Position numbers and translations under genes: made by a program. Shown piece by piece: positions 26,180-35,063 of a DNA stretch of 64,000 nt. The stretch spans positions 1-64,000 of the forward strand of contig DAOLDB010000001.1 of assembly GCA_035327565.1 (NCBI GenBank), in the 5' to 3' direction. Below the pieces are notes generated by a model. That model had not been told where the DNA came from and searched no databases. It was given only the letters and a program-made list of their open reading frames with translations. The stretch comes from JABDLO01 sp035327565. Lineage in GTDB: Bacteria > Bacteroidota > Bacteroidia > Chitinophagales > Saprospiraceae. The first letter of the stretch is position 1. Each line of letters starts with the position of its first letter.

Positions 26180-27691
26180 TTAAATGGACACTATACGCAA
26201 TTCAGTTCTTCTGTTAGCGTTTCTCCCTTCTACTGTGTCATTGGATTCCACAGGTCTTGTAGAACCATATCCATTAGAAGAAATTCTTCTGGCCTCGATA
26301 CCTTTTGAAACAAGGTATTCTTTCACGTTGTCAGCTCTCTTTTTGGAAAGCTCTATGTTGGCAGCAGGGTCTCCGGTATGGTCGGTATGACCCAATAATT
26401 CAATAATTACTCTTTCATTTTCATTTAAAAATTTAACGATTTCATCCAGTTCAAATCTTGATTTTTCATCCAACATGTCCGATCCTTCCTTATAAAATAC
26501 ATGATTTAACCGAATTAACCGATCACTGGTACCTGCATCCTGGGAAAGGGCAGTTCCAAACATATCTCTGAGCTCAAGCTTTCTGTCGTCTATCTCATAT
26601 TTGAGTAATTCCCCTTTTCTTGGATCACTATCTGTATTTCTGATAGACGTCTTATAATAAGATTTTTGGGAGAGCTTCCAGTCTTCAAACTCCTCTTTTG
26701 TGACAATTTCAACTATCCTCCTCATACTGTAATGTCCCTGTCCACAGAGTTCGGCACATGCCAGTTCAAAATGAAATTCCTCCCACTTTTGTTTGGAATC
26801 CGGGTCAATGGGATCGTATAATTCCCGCCACTCCGGATATCTTCTTAACTCTCTCCTGAACTCTTCAGTGGTTTTGGTAGGTTTAAAAATAAAATAAGTA
26901 GGAAGACCCGGAATTGCATCCATTTTCACTCTAAAGTGAGGAAGATAAAAATTATGTAAAACATCCCTGGCAATAATGCGCACTCTAATGGTAGTGTCAA
27001 CGGGTAAAATGATATGATCGGAACCAGACAAAACGACATCATCTACACTTTTATCATCCGAAAAGTCAATTCCTAATGGATTAAATGCCAGGTCTGTGAG
27101 TCGGAAGTCTCTGGTTCCAAGACCGTTGTCCGGCCCGGGATATCGGATGTCCCATGCATATTGATAGGCTGTAGCTTCAATTTCCACGTACTCATCACCC
27201 GGCTTTACGTCCGGCATTACACGGTTCCATACAATGAGTCCCTGAACCACCAGGAAAGTCATCACCACCAGAGGCACACCCGTCCACACGATCTCTAAAG
27301 AAGTATTGTGTGGAAAAAACCTTGCTTTATTTCCATCTTGCTGGCGGTATTTATAAGGATACCAAAACAACAGAATATGTGTAATCACAAAAATAATACC
27401 TGTAAAGAAAAGTGTCACATTAAACATGCTGTCTACCTCAACACCATGCTCGGATGCGGCTTTGAGCGGTCCATAACCAAGCATTTGGTTTTTGTAGTAA
27501 TAGGCAGAATATACACAGGCGATCAAAAAGACAATCATGAATACTACCAGCCAAAAGGCGGTTTTGTCATTATTGCTTTGAGCGACTTCTTCTTCTCCCC
27601 TTATTTTAGCAGCCAACTCTGAGACCCTACCGATTTGAACGATAATAATTCCGAGTAAGGCAAAAATGGCAAGGGCAATAATATATGTCAT
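26180..27691 (-). CDS. ctaC: cytochrome c oxidase subunit II fused to OmpA-type peptidoglycan-binding domain
   Basis: A single 503-residue frame with no break. Residues 1-22 and 45-66 are two extra N-terminal helices, 90-112 and 135-157 the usual subunit II helices, and about 165-335 the CuA domain, with His246 in VLHNFYLP and Cys312, Cys316, His320, Met323 in CAELCGQGHYSM. After a charged linker (about 335-388) comes a full OmpA/MotB-like domain (about 388-503): LNHVFYKEGSDMLDEKS, IELLGHTDHTGDPAANIELS, KKRADNVKEYL, GYGSTRPVESN and NRRTELRI. Asp437 and Arg452 stand 15 residues apart, as do the diaminopimelate-binding Asp271/Arg286 of A. baumannii OmpA. There is no CxxCH, so it is not a caa3-type fusion. 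Both soluble domains are periplasmic, so the fusion could tether the oxidase to the cell wall. Confidence 0.93.
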   Translation of the reverse strand: MTYIIALAIFALLGIIIVQIGRVSELAAKIRGEEEVAQSNNDKTAFWLVVFMIVFLIACVYSAYYYKNQMLGYGPLKAASEHGVEVDSMFNVTLFFTGIIFVITHILLFWYPYKYRQQDGNKARFFPHNTSLEIVWTGVPLVVMTFLVVQGLIVWNRVMPDVKPGDEYVEIEATAYQYAWDIRYPGPDNGLGTRDFRLTDLAFNPLGIDFSDDKSVDDVVLSGSDHIILPVDTTIRVRIIARDVLHNFYLPHFRVKMDAIPGLPTYFIFKPTKTTEEFRRELRRYPEWRELYDPIDPDSKQKWEEFHFELACAELCGQGHYSMRRIVEIVTKEEFEDWKLSQKSYYKTSIRNTDSDPRKGELLKYEIDDRKLELRDMFGTALSQDAGTSDRLIRLNHVFYKEGSDMLDEKSRFELDEIVKFLNENERVIIELLGHTDHTGDPAANIELSKKRADNVKEYLVSKGIEARRISSNGYGSTRPVESNDTVEGRNANRRTELRIVSI

Positions 27692-27736
27692 AGCTAACTT
27701 TACTTTAAGTTTTATATTTTATATGATGCACCTGAT

Positions 27737-29008
27737 TTAAACATGGTGGTGTATACTTTCCTTTAAATACGGATCATTGGCCGGCACGAGGGCTGCTTTT
27801 GATAACGTATTGAAAACAACAAATACAAACACTGCCGTAAACCCAATAAATGTTCCTAGCTCCAACAAACCCGGAATGGTAAAACCCATTTCGAAGTGAC
27901 TGCTGTGGTCAACAGCCGTAGCAAGTTCCTCTCCATAACTGTGGTTATGATGTGATATCTCATGCGCAGTGTGCAGTATACCCGGTTTGAGCATAAGGAA
28001 GAAATCAATCCAGTGTCCAAATAAAACCATCAACGCAACAAATCCAACTGAACCGAATTTCCTCTTTGTGTCATTTCTCATTAAGACAAAAAATGGCAAC
28101 AAAAAGTTTAGAAATAAATTGCCATAGAATAAGACCGGATAGTGATCCATTCTATGTTTAAAATACACTGTTTCCTCACCTATATTACCATACCAGATCA
28201 ACATATACTGAGAGAACCACAAATAAGTCCAGAATATAGAGAACGCAAAAAGAAATTTTCCTAAATCGTGTATATGATCTGCAGAAACCTGCTCATAATA
28301 CCCCTTACTTTTTAAATAAATCAACAATAAAATGGTCATACATATCATGGCAACAAACCAGCTTGCTCCTGTATACCATGCAAAAAGAGTACTATACCAA
28401 TGTGCATCAACGCTCATCACCCATTGCCAGATAATGGCGGCACTTGAAAAACCTGCTATTGGGAGAAAAATTGCAGCCCAAAACCTCATTTTATTGTGAT
28501 GTGAGTAGGATTGATCCCCTCCGGACATATCTTCCTGTAATGATAAACTTCTGAGTTTTCTGGCAAAAAGTATCCAGGCTCCCACTATTATAATGGTTCC
28601 CAGTAAATACCAATTCCTATTGAGAAAGGATGACTTACCCTGTAGGATTTTATCATGAGCCACACTCTCTGCATCGGCCCAGTGGTATAAATGATTCCAT
28701 CCAAAATAGACCCCAAGGCCAATGATCAACATCAAGATCAGACCAGGCACCATGAAAGAGGCCATAGACTCCCATACTCTTTTAAATAAGGTATGCCAAC
28801 CTGCATACGCTGTAATGCAGACTGCAATAAAAAAGGCAGCCATAAAGGCTATCCCTGTAAAAAATACAGCATTATGCAAAATATTTGACCAAAAGCGGGT
28901 ATGGAAAGAGTCGTCACCCAACCAGGTGAGAAATAGGCAAAAGATACCTAAACCCATAGCGCCGAAAAGTATCTTTTTTGCTCTGCCTGTAAATGAGAAT
29001 TCGCTCAT
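27737..29008 (-). CDS. actF: alternative complex III subunit ActF
   Basis: A 423-residue membrane protein with about ten helices, homologous to ActC but lacking an extra terminal region; it is called quinol:cytochrome c oxidoreductase quinone-binding subunit 2 in Bacteroidota. Recognisable phrases are NILHNAVFFTGIAFMAAFFI, NRNWYLLGTIIIVGAWILFA, FSIFWTYLWFSQYMLIWYGN and LFGHWIDFFLMLKPG. The C-terminal tail is His-rich (SHHNHSYGEE, ESIHHHV). It is encoded between ActE and subunit II of the oxidase, matching the conserved act-cox order. Confidence 0.95.
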   Translation of the reverse strand: MSEFSFTGRAKKILFGAMGLGIFCLFLTWLGDDSFHTRFWSNILHNAVFFTGIAFMAAFFIAVCITAYAGWHTLFKRVWESMASFMVPGLILMLIIGLGVYFGWNHLYHWADAESVAHDKILQGKSSFLNRNWYLLGTIIIVGAWILFARKLRSLSLQEDMSGGDQSYSHHNKMRFWAAIFLPIAGFSSAAIIWQWVMSVDAHWYSTLFAWYTGASWFVAMICMTILLLIYLKSKGYYEQVSADHIHDLGKFLFAFSIFWTYLWFSQYMLIWYGNIGEETVYFKHRMDHYPVLFYGNLFLNFLLPFFVLMRNDTKRKFGSVGFVALMVLFGHWIDFFLMLKPGILHTAHEISHHNHSYGEELATAVDHSSHFEMGFTIPGLLELGTFIGFTAVFVFVVFNTLSKAALVPANDPYLKESIHHHV

Positions 29009-29054
29009 AATTTATTGTTCTTACTTTCTGTTATCAAAATTTTCCGTTGACCGG

Positions 29055-29840
29055 CTAATTAATGAGTTGTGAAATGGCATCTTTAGCATGGTCACCTGCA
29101 GGCCTGTCAATCGAATTCAAAGTATTGGTATATTGATTATACACCTTACCGTGCTCTCTGGCCTGAAGTGATCTTATGTAATGGATTACTTGCCATCGCT
29201 CCTCATAATTCAATTTATCTTTATAAGCGCCCATCAGATTGATACCATGCATGATGGAATGATAAAATCTGCCATTGGATGCTTCAGTAAATTCATCACT
29301 AACTAATATGGCTGGCTGCACAGGATACACACCTCCTTCATCCCTGACCAAATATCCGGCTCCATCGCCTTTCTCACCGTGACAAATACCACAAAAAATA
29401 TCGTACAACTCCTTTCCTTTCTTTAATCCATTTTCAGTGATGGAATACGGATTTTCTAAGATTTCAGCTATTGCTTTGGCTCTGCCTTCGTCACTGTTTT
29501 CGTAATAATAGGGTACGCTACCGTTGGAGGGCACAACTATACTGTTGGATTCATCAGATATTGCATGACCCGATGGCTTTGTACCGGCATAGCCCCGCGG
29601 GATTGTTCCTGCTACAGGTAAACGGGGTTGAACAAACTGATAATACTCATCCTTACTTCCCCAGGTATTATTATAATAGTAGTTGTAATAGTTGGCCTCA
29701 TAAGCAATAGAATGGGCCATATCGGGCATAAATTCACTACCCGGAGAATTTCCTCCCGGCTGTCTGCAGGAAGAAATTGCAAGAATTCCAATCAATGAAA
29801 CCCAACATATAGTGTGCCTGATCCTGTCCATTTTATTCAT
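29055..29840 (-). CDS. actE: alternative complex III monoheme cytochrome ActE
   Basis: A 261-residue lipoprotein: signal region ending LAISSC (Cys about residue 25), then a Tyr/Asn-rich spacer (YEANYYNYYYNNTW), the family phrase QPRLPVAGTIPRGYAGT, and a cytochrome c domain with one heme motif CGICH (in LYDIFCGICHGEKGDG) and a distal Met in HGINLMGAY. It transfers electrons within or out of the ACIII complex on the periplasmic side. ATG at 29840 precedes another three codons in. It follows actD by 12 bp. Confidence 0.95.
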   Translation of the reverse strand: MNKMDRIRHTICWVSLIGILAISSCRQPGGNSPGSEFMPDMAHSIAYEANYYNYYYNNTWGSKDEYYQFVQPRLPVAGTIPRGYAGTKPSGHAISDESNSIVVPSNGSVPYYYENSDEGRAKAIAEILENPYSITENGLKKGKELYDIFCGICHGEKGDGAGYLVRDEGGVYPVQPAILVSDEFTEASNGRFYHSIMHGINLMGAYKDKLNYEERWQVIHYIRSLQAREHGKVYNQYTNTLNSIDRPAGDHAKDAISQLIN

Positions 29841-29852
29841 TATCTCTTTTTC

Positions 29853-30377
29853 TTATGAAATCTTTTTTGAGTTAATTTCTGATGCTCCCGAGTCTTTCAA
29901 AAACTGTAAGACATCGCTTTCATTTACCTCTGATTTGTCAAATGCAATACAAAATTTATCATCGGTTATCCTGTCGTCCAAATAAGCATTTTCAACACCT
30001 GGGCCTAATCCGCTAATGATATAAAAAGTGGCTACCATCCCAATGGAAGCAAACAATACGGTCACCTCAAAGACAATAGGTATAAATGCCGGTACAGACC
30101 AATAGGGTTTTCCGCCAAAAATAATAGGCCAGTCCTTGGTAAATATCCAGGTCATACCCAAAAAAGCGGTCAGTGTGCCTATCATACCATAAACAAATCC
30201 GGTGATATGTAATCTCGACTCTTCCAAACCTAACAGAGGATCCAGTCCATGAACAGGAAAAGGAGAATAGACATCCATGATTTCAAGGTGATCTTCTTTT
30301 GCCTTTTTCACGGCTTTGAGTAAGATATCCTCATCGTCATACAACCCGTAAATAATATCTTTTTTTGTAGTACTCAT
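29853..30377 (-). CDS. actD: alternative complex III subunit ActD (DUF3341)
   Basis: A 174-residue protein with a cytosolic N-terminal part (YGLYDDEDILLKAVKKAKED, EIMDVYSPFPVHGLDPLLGL) and two membrane helices (ITGFVYGMIGTLTAFLGM, FIPIVFEVTVLFASIGMVAT), followed by a short soluble C-terminus with DDRFCIAF-like sequence. This is the DUF3341 pattern of ActD. It has no cofactor motif and is thought to be structural. It sits between actC and actE in the usual order. Confidence 0.95.
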   Translation of the reverse strand: MSTTKKDIIYGLYDDEDILLKAVKKAKEDHLEIMDVYSPFPVHGLDPLLGLEESRLHITGFVYGMIGTLTAFLGMTWIFTKDWPIIFGGKPYWSVPAFIPIVFEVTVLFASIGMVATFYIISGLGPGVENAYLDDRITDDKFCIAFDKSEVNESDVLQFLKDSGASEINSKKIS

Positions 30378-30409
30378 ATTTAATTTAATTAAATCATGCG
30401 ATGGGTTTA

Positions 30410-31819
30410 TTATTCACTTTTTACTTTTTCTGAAGTTGAAGGAGCTCCTTTAAAACCTTTGGCATACTGGTCGCCCGAAGACTTTAAAATATGTTTTACT
30501 TCCGCGATAGCCACAACCGGAGCAACACGAGTAAATATTAAATAACAGGTAAAAAACAATCCTAATGTTCCCAGATATATTCCAATCTCAACCCAAGTAG
30601 GAGAATAGTAACTCCAACTGGAAGGCAAATAATCCCTTGCCAAAGTCGTTGCAATGATTACAAAGCGCTCAAACCACATTCCAATATTGACCACAATGGA
30701 CAAAAAGAATGTCCATATGACGGATCTGCGTATCTTTTTATTCCAGAAAAACTGCGGCGATACCACATTGCAAAACATCATCCCGAAATAAGCCCACCAG
30801 TAGGGTCCTAAAGCCCGGTTAAAAAAAGCGGCCTGCTCATACACATATCCTGAATACCAGGCTACAAACAACTCAGTAAGATAGGCTACACCTACAATGG
30901 TTCCGGTAACTAATATCACTTTGTTCATGGATTCAATATGACCAATAGTGATGTAATCTTCTAATTTTAATACCTTCCTGGTCACAAGCATAAGGGTTTG
31001 TACCATAGCAAATCCTGAGAAAATAGCTCCTGCAACAAAGTAAGGTGGGAATATGGTCGTATGCCAACCGGGTATCACTGAGGTAGCGAAGTCAAAACTT
31101 ACTATTGTGTGAACCGACAAAACCAGAGGGGTAGCCAAACCGGCAAGTACCAGTGACAAGGCTTCCCATCGCTGCCAGTGCTTTGCAGAACCTGTCCAGC
31201 CAAAAGACAGAAAGTTGTAAACCTTTTTACGGAAACCTTTTGCTCTATCCCTTACGGTAGCAAAATCAGGAACCAGGCCTGTATACCAGAATAATAGAGA
31301 TACGGTAAAATAGGTACTGATGGCAAAAAGATCCCACAACAATGGAGAATTAAAATTGGGCCATAATGGTCCCCTTGTATTTGGGTAAGGGAAAAAATAA
31401 AATACCACCCAGGCCCTTCCAACGTGAATTCCAGGAAAAAGGGCAGCACAGATAACTGCAAATATGGTCATGGCTTCTGCGGCTCTGTTTACTCCGGTTC
31501 TCCATTTTTGCCTGAATAACAGCAATATAGCTGATATCAGAGTTCCGGCATGACCGATTCCTATCCACCATACAAAGTTGGTAATATCCCAGCCCCAGCC
31601 AACAGTCCTGTTCAAATTCCATGTACCAATGCCATGCCATATGGTCCAGAGTATACAAAATACCCCAAACAACAACAGGGAAACCGAAACAATAAAACCC
31701 AGTACCCACGCAATCGAAGGTGTCTTTTCGGTAGGGGATACCAGATCTTCAGTAATTTGATGATACGTTTTAGATCCGGTTATTAATGGTTCTCTGATTG
31801 AGCTTACAACAGCACCCAT
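30410..31819 (-). CDS. actC: alternative complex III quinol-binding subunit ActC (NrfD-like)
   Basis: A 469-residue integral membrane protein of the NrfD/PsrC family with about ten helices, including VLGFIVSVSLLLFGVFCILW, TNFVWWIGIGHAGTLISAIL, LLRQKWRTGVNRAAEAMTI-like sequence and RALGPYWWAYFGMMFCNVV. The His and acidic residues in FVWWIGIGHAGT and in helix 4 of the first bundle form the menaquinol site in solved ACIII structures. It passes electrons to ActB. The gene is 33 bp downstream of actB. Confidence 0.95.
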   Translation of the reverse strand: MGAVVSSIREPLITGSKTYHQITEDLVSPTEKTPSIAWVLGFIVSVSLLLFGVFCILWTIWHGIGTWNLNRTVGWGWDITNFVWWIGIGHAGTLISAILLLFRQKWRTGVNRAAEAMTIFAVICAALFPGIHVGRAWVVFYFFPYPNTRGPLWPNFNSPLLWDLFAISTYFTVSLLFWYTGLVPDFATVRDRAKGFRKKVYNFLSFGWTGSAKHWQRWEALSLVLAGLATPLVLSVHTIVSFDFATSVIPGWHTTIFPPYFVAGAIFSGFAMVQTLMLVTRKVLKLEDYITIGHIESMNKVILVTGTIVGVAYLTELFVAWYSGYVYEQAAFFNRALGPYWWAYFGMMFCNVVSPQFFWNKKIRRSVIWTFFLSIVVNIGMWFERFVIIATTLARDYLPSSWSYYSPTWVEIGIYLGTLGLFFTCYLIFTRVAPVVAIAEVKHILKSSGDQYAKGFKGAPSTSEKVKSE

Positions 31820-31852
31820 ATTATTTACAATTATTTTTTCTAATCATTTAAT

Positions 31853-34800
31853 TTATGCATTCATTGATTCATCACGGTTATTGACCTTCATGCTATACTC
31901 TACTGAAGATCTTACGTTGACTTCCTCTAAAACGATATAATTAAGTGGGGAATTGAGCTTTTTTGTCAATTGTCCCTCTGCATTATTCATATCTCCAAAT
32001 GTAATGGCTCCTGTAGGACACGCGGTTTGACAAGCCGAACGAACATCACGGTCTTCTAATCTTCGTCCTTCATTTTTAGCCAGCAACTTCCCTTCCTGTA
32101 TTCTTTGCACACAGAACGAACATTTCTCTATCACTCCTCTGGCTCTCACTGTCACATCCGGATTCAATACCATACGGGTCAAATTGTCTGCTCCATAAGG
32201 AACGGATTCTCCGGCAACAGGTACCTGATTTGCAGGAAAAATATCAGCGGTGGTATAATCCGACCAGTTGAACCTCCTGACCTTGTAAGGGCAATTATTG
32301 GCACAGTAGCGGGTTCCAACGCATCGGTTATATGTCATTTGGTTTAACCCTTCTGAACTGTGATTGGTCGCATTTACAGGGCAAACATTTTCACAGGGAG
32401 CATTGTCACAATGCTGACACATCATAGGCTGATATACAGTATTGGGATTTTCAGCATCACCATAATAATACCGGTCAATGCGTAACCATGTCATTTCATG
32501 GTGGCGGCTTACTTCTCTTTTTCCAACCACCGGTACATTATTCTCTGCCATACAAGCAACAGTACAAGCCCCACATCCTATGCATGCATTCAGATCTACA
32601 TGCATACCCCAATGGTGGCCTTGCTCATACAAATAGTCATAACCTTTGTAAATCTGCTGCTCATTAAGATGCTGTGCCTCTTTGCGTCTTTCATGCATAT
32701 GTTCAAGGCTGCCTGGAAGATCATTAATATGACTATTGTATATGATAGAGCGGTCAGTGAGAAAGCCCTGATAACCTTGTCTTGCTATACCATAGGTTGC
32801 ATACACAGTAGCGGCTTCATCAGCATTGATTTTTTCTCCTGTCTTTTTGTCCTCTGCTTGAACACCAAATGTATGATGGTATTGGACACTGGAAAAATAT
32901 TTCTCTTTGCCTTTGCTGCCTGACACCATCACATGGGTATGGAAATATTGGCGATAGCCCTGGTCAAAAGTCAACAAATGGTTTACATCCTCTCCAACTC
33001 CCGTACCTGCAAATCCAGCTTCTCTTCTTCCATAACCCAGGGATAGTGATACTGTGCCGGGCATTTGTCCAAATTGCTGCATGACTGGCACCTGAATTAC
33101 CTGATCTCCTATCGTCACATCCACCAGATCTCCATCCTTCAAATCTTTATACCCGAGAAATTTTCGAACGCCATCAAAAGAAACAGGAACCGCAAGATAA
33201 TTGCCCCATGTAGTCCGTAACACCGGGTCGGGCATTTCCAATAACCAGGGGTTCGTTGAAAATTCCCCATTCCCCATGGAAACAGACTCATAAAATGAAA
33301 TTTCCAAATCAGAAGTGGAAGGTCTGCTTACCAAGGTCAGTGCCTGACGGTCATCGCCATTGTAAGCCAATTCTTGTCCCTCATTATTACCTATATAAAC
33401 TACACCGTCGTGCAAACAGTGATCCCAGAAATTTGTAAAACTTGCAAAATCATTTTGATGAGAAAACAATGATTTTTTCCATTGATTTCTCAAAAAATCA
33501 TAATAAGGTTGGTCACTTCCTTCAAATGTGTCTAACAAACTTCCCCATTTGAGCAGGCTCAGTTCATATTGTCTGGTATCAAACAATGGAGCTATGGTGG
33601 GCTGTACTAAACTATAATGCCCTTTCTTAGGATGGGCATCACCCCACGATTCAAGAAAGTGAGGAATGGCGGCTATATATTTGCACACAGTGGTTGTTTC
33701 AGAGGGTAAGAAACTGCATGCTATAGTCGTCTTTACATTAGCCATGGCATTGGAAAATTCTTCTCCATATCCTGAATCATAGACCGGATTAGCGTCAAGA
33801 ATAATCAATGCATCCACAGAGCCTGACTTCATTTCCTCAACTAAACGGGATAGTGCCAGATCGCTACCTTGCCTTTGCAAAGAAGCATTTTTCCAGGTAA
33901 TTGTATTACCATAATTACCTAAACTGTGGTTGATGGCGTTGATTAGAATTTGCTCCCCTTTGTTATTCGATCCTGAAACGATAAGTGATTTTCCTGCTTT
34001 TTCTTTTAACTGAGCAGCCAGACGATCCAGTGCTTTTGTTGCTTTTTCATTCAATGGAATGCTACTGCCACCACCTGTAATTTTCATATGCAAATACGCA
34101 GTCGCAGCTCCTTGCTCAGATGGTTTAATAAGAATGCGGTTGTCTGCGTTTGAACCGGTTAATGACATTCCGCTTTCAATCTGAACGTGTCTTGACATTT
34201 TTGGATTATTCAAATCCTTAATCCTACGTCCCTTGGCATATTTTCTGGCATATTCTACTGGTGAAATCCAGGTACCCAGAAAATCAGCACCTAAACCAAC
34301 TATTAATTCTGCTTTTTCAAAATGGTAATCGGGAATGATCCTCTCGCCAAAACATTCTTCATTAGCGTCCAATAGACCTGCATAGGATACTGTATCGTAT
34401 TGTATGTATTCAACATCATTGAAAGCATCTGAAAAAGCAGCAATGACCGCATTTGCGGAAGGGCTGATATTGGTGTTGCCTAATATTCTGATTTTTCTTG
34501 CCGTAGACAGCTCCTTTATTACTTCAGAATCCAGATCACTCCACGAAGTTTTCTTTTGATCAATCATAGGCTGACGAAAACGATGGGTATCATATAGCTC
34601 CAAAACGGAAGCCTGCGATCGTGCCGAAGTCCCACCCTTTGTTACTTTAGATAAGTCGTTCCCTTCAATTTTAATGGGTCTTCCTTCCCTAGTTTTAACC
34701 AATACTGCACAGTAATCGCCCCCTTTGGAATAAGTGGAAGCATAGTATGTGGCTACACCCGGCACAATTTCCTCGGGTTTCACAACATATGGAATGGCTC

Positions 34801-35032
34801 TTTTAACAGGTATATCACAACCTGCGGCTATGGTTGCTGCCCCCAGTCCAAATCCAAGAAATTTTAAAAAATCTCTTCTAGAACCCTCCAGTGTAGATGC
34901 AGCCCGCTCGTCAGAGAGCGTTTCTGTTAATGATACAGGCTGAAACTCCTGAGCTATTCTAACTGCGAAATCCTTTTCTTCCAGGAGATCTTCTGTTCCT
35001 ATCCAAACATTCTTTGATGTATCGTTCTTCAT
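31853..35032 (-). CDS. actB: alternative complex III subunit ActB (molybdopterin-like plus Fe-S domains)
   Basis: A 1059-residue exported subunit. A Tat-like signal, SRRDFLKFLGFGLGAATIAA, starts near residue 51 and is followed by Cys in AAGCDIPVKR. The large middle part is a molybdopterin-oxidoreductase fold that in ACIII carries no Mo cofactor. The C-terminal part (from about residue 775) is a ferredoxin-like domain with Cys sets CIGCGACTVACMAENNVP, CQHCDNAPCENVCP, YCANNCPYKVRRF and CSFCVQR/ACPTGAI, which hold one 3Fe-4S and three 4Fe-4S clusters in known ACIII. It relays electrons from ActC to ActA. Fusion of the two domains in one chain is normal for this family. Confidence 0.96.
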   Translation of the reverse strand: MKNDTSKNVWIGTEDLLEEKDFAVRIAQEFQPVSLTETLSDERAASTLEGSRRDFLKFLGFGLGAATIAAGCDIPVKRAIPYVVKPEEIVPGVATYYASTYSKGGDYCAVLVKTREGRPIKIEGNDLSKVTKGGTSARSQASVLELYDTHRFRQPMIDQKKTSWSDLDSEVIKELSTARKIRILGNTNISPSANAVIAAFSDAFNDVEYIQYDTVSYAGLLDANEECFGERIIPDYHFEKAELIVGLGADFLGTWISPVEYARKYAKGRRIKDLNNPKMSRHVQIESGMSLTGSNADNRILIKPSEQGAATAYLHMKITGGGSSIPLNEKATKALDRLAAQLKEKAGKSLIVSGSNNKGEQILINAINHSLGNYGNTITWKNASLQRQGSDLALSRLVEEMKSGSVDALIILDANPVYDSGYGEEFSNAMANVKTTIACSFLPSETTTVCKYIAAIPHFLESWGDAHPKKGHYSLVQPTIAPLFDTRQYELSLLKWGSLLDTFEGSDQPYYDFLRNQWKKSLFSHQNDFASFTNFWDHCLHDGVVYIGNNEGQELAYNGDDRQALTLVSRPSTSDLEISFYESVSMGNGEFSTNPWLLEMPDPVLRTTWGNYLAVPVSFDGVRKFLGYKDLKDGDLVDVTIGDQVIQVPVMQQFGQMPGTVSLSLGYGRREAGFAGTGVGEDVNHLLTFDQGYRQYFHTHVMVSGSKGKEKYFSSVQYHHTFGVQAEDKKTGEKINADEAATVYATYGIARQGYQGFLTDRSIIYNSHINDLPGSLEHMHERRKEAQHLNEQQIYKGYDYLYEQGHHWGMHVDLNACIGCGACTVACMAENNVPVVGKREVSRHHEMTWLRIDRYYYGDAENPNTVYQPMMCQHCDNAPCENVCPVNATNHSSEGLNQMTYNRCVGTRYCANNCPYKVRRFNWSDYTTADIFPANQVPVAGESVPYGADNLTRMVLNPDVTVRARGVIEKCSFCVQRIQEGKLLAKNEGRRLEDRDVRSACQTACPTGAITFGDMNNAEGQLTKKLNSPLNYIVLEEVNVRSSVEYSMKVNNRDESMNA

Positions 35033-35063
35033 ATTAGATTTCTTCTATCAATACTTAGTTTGA

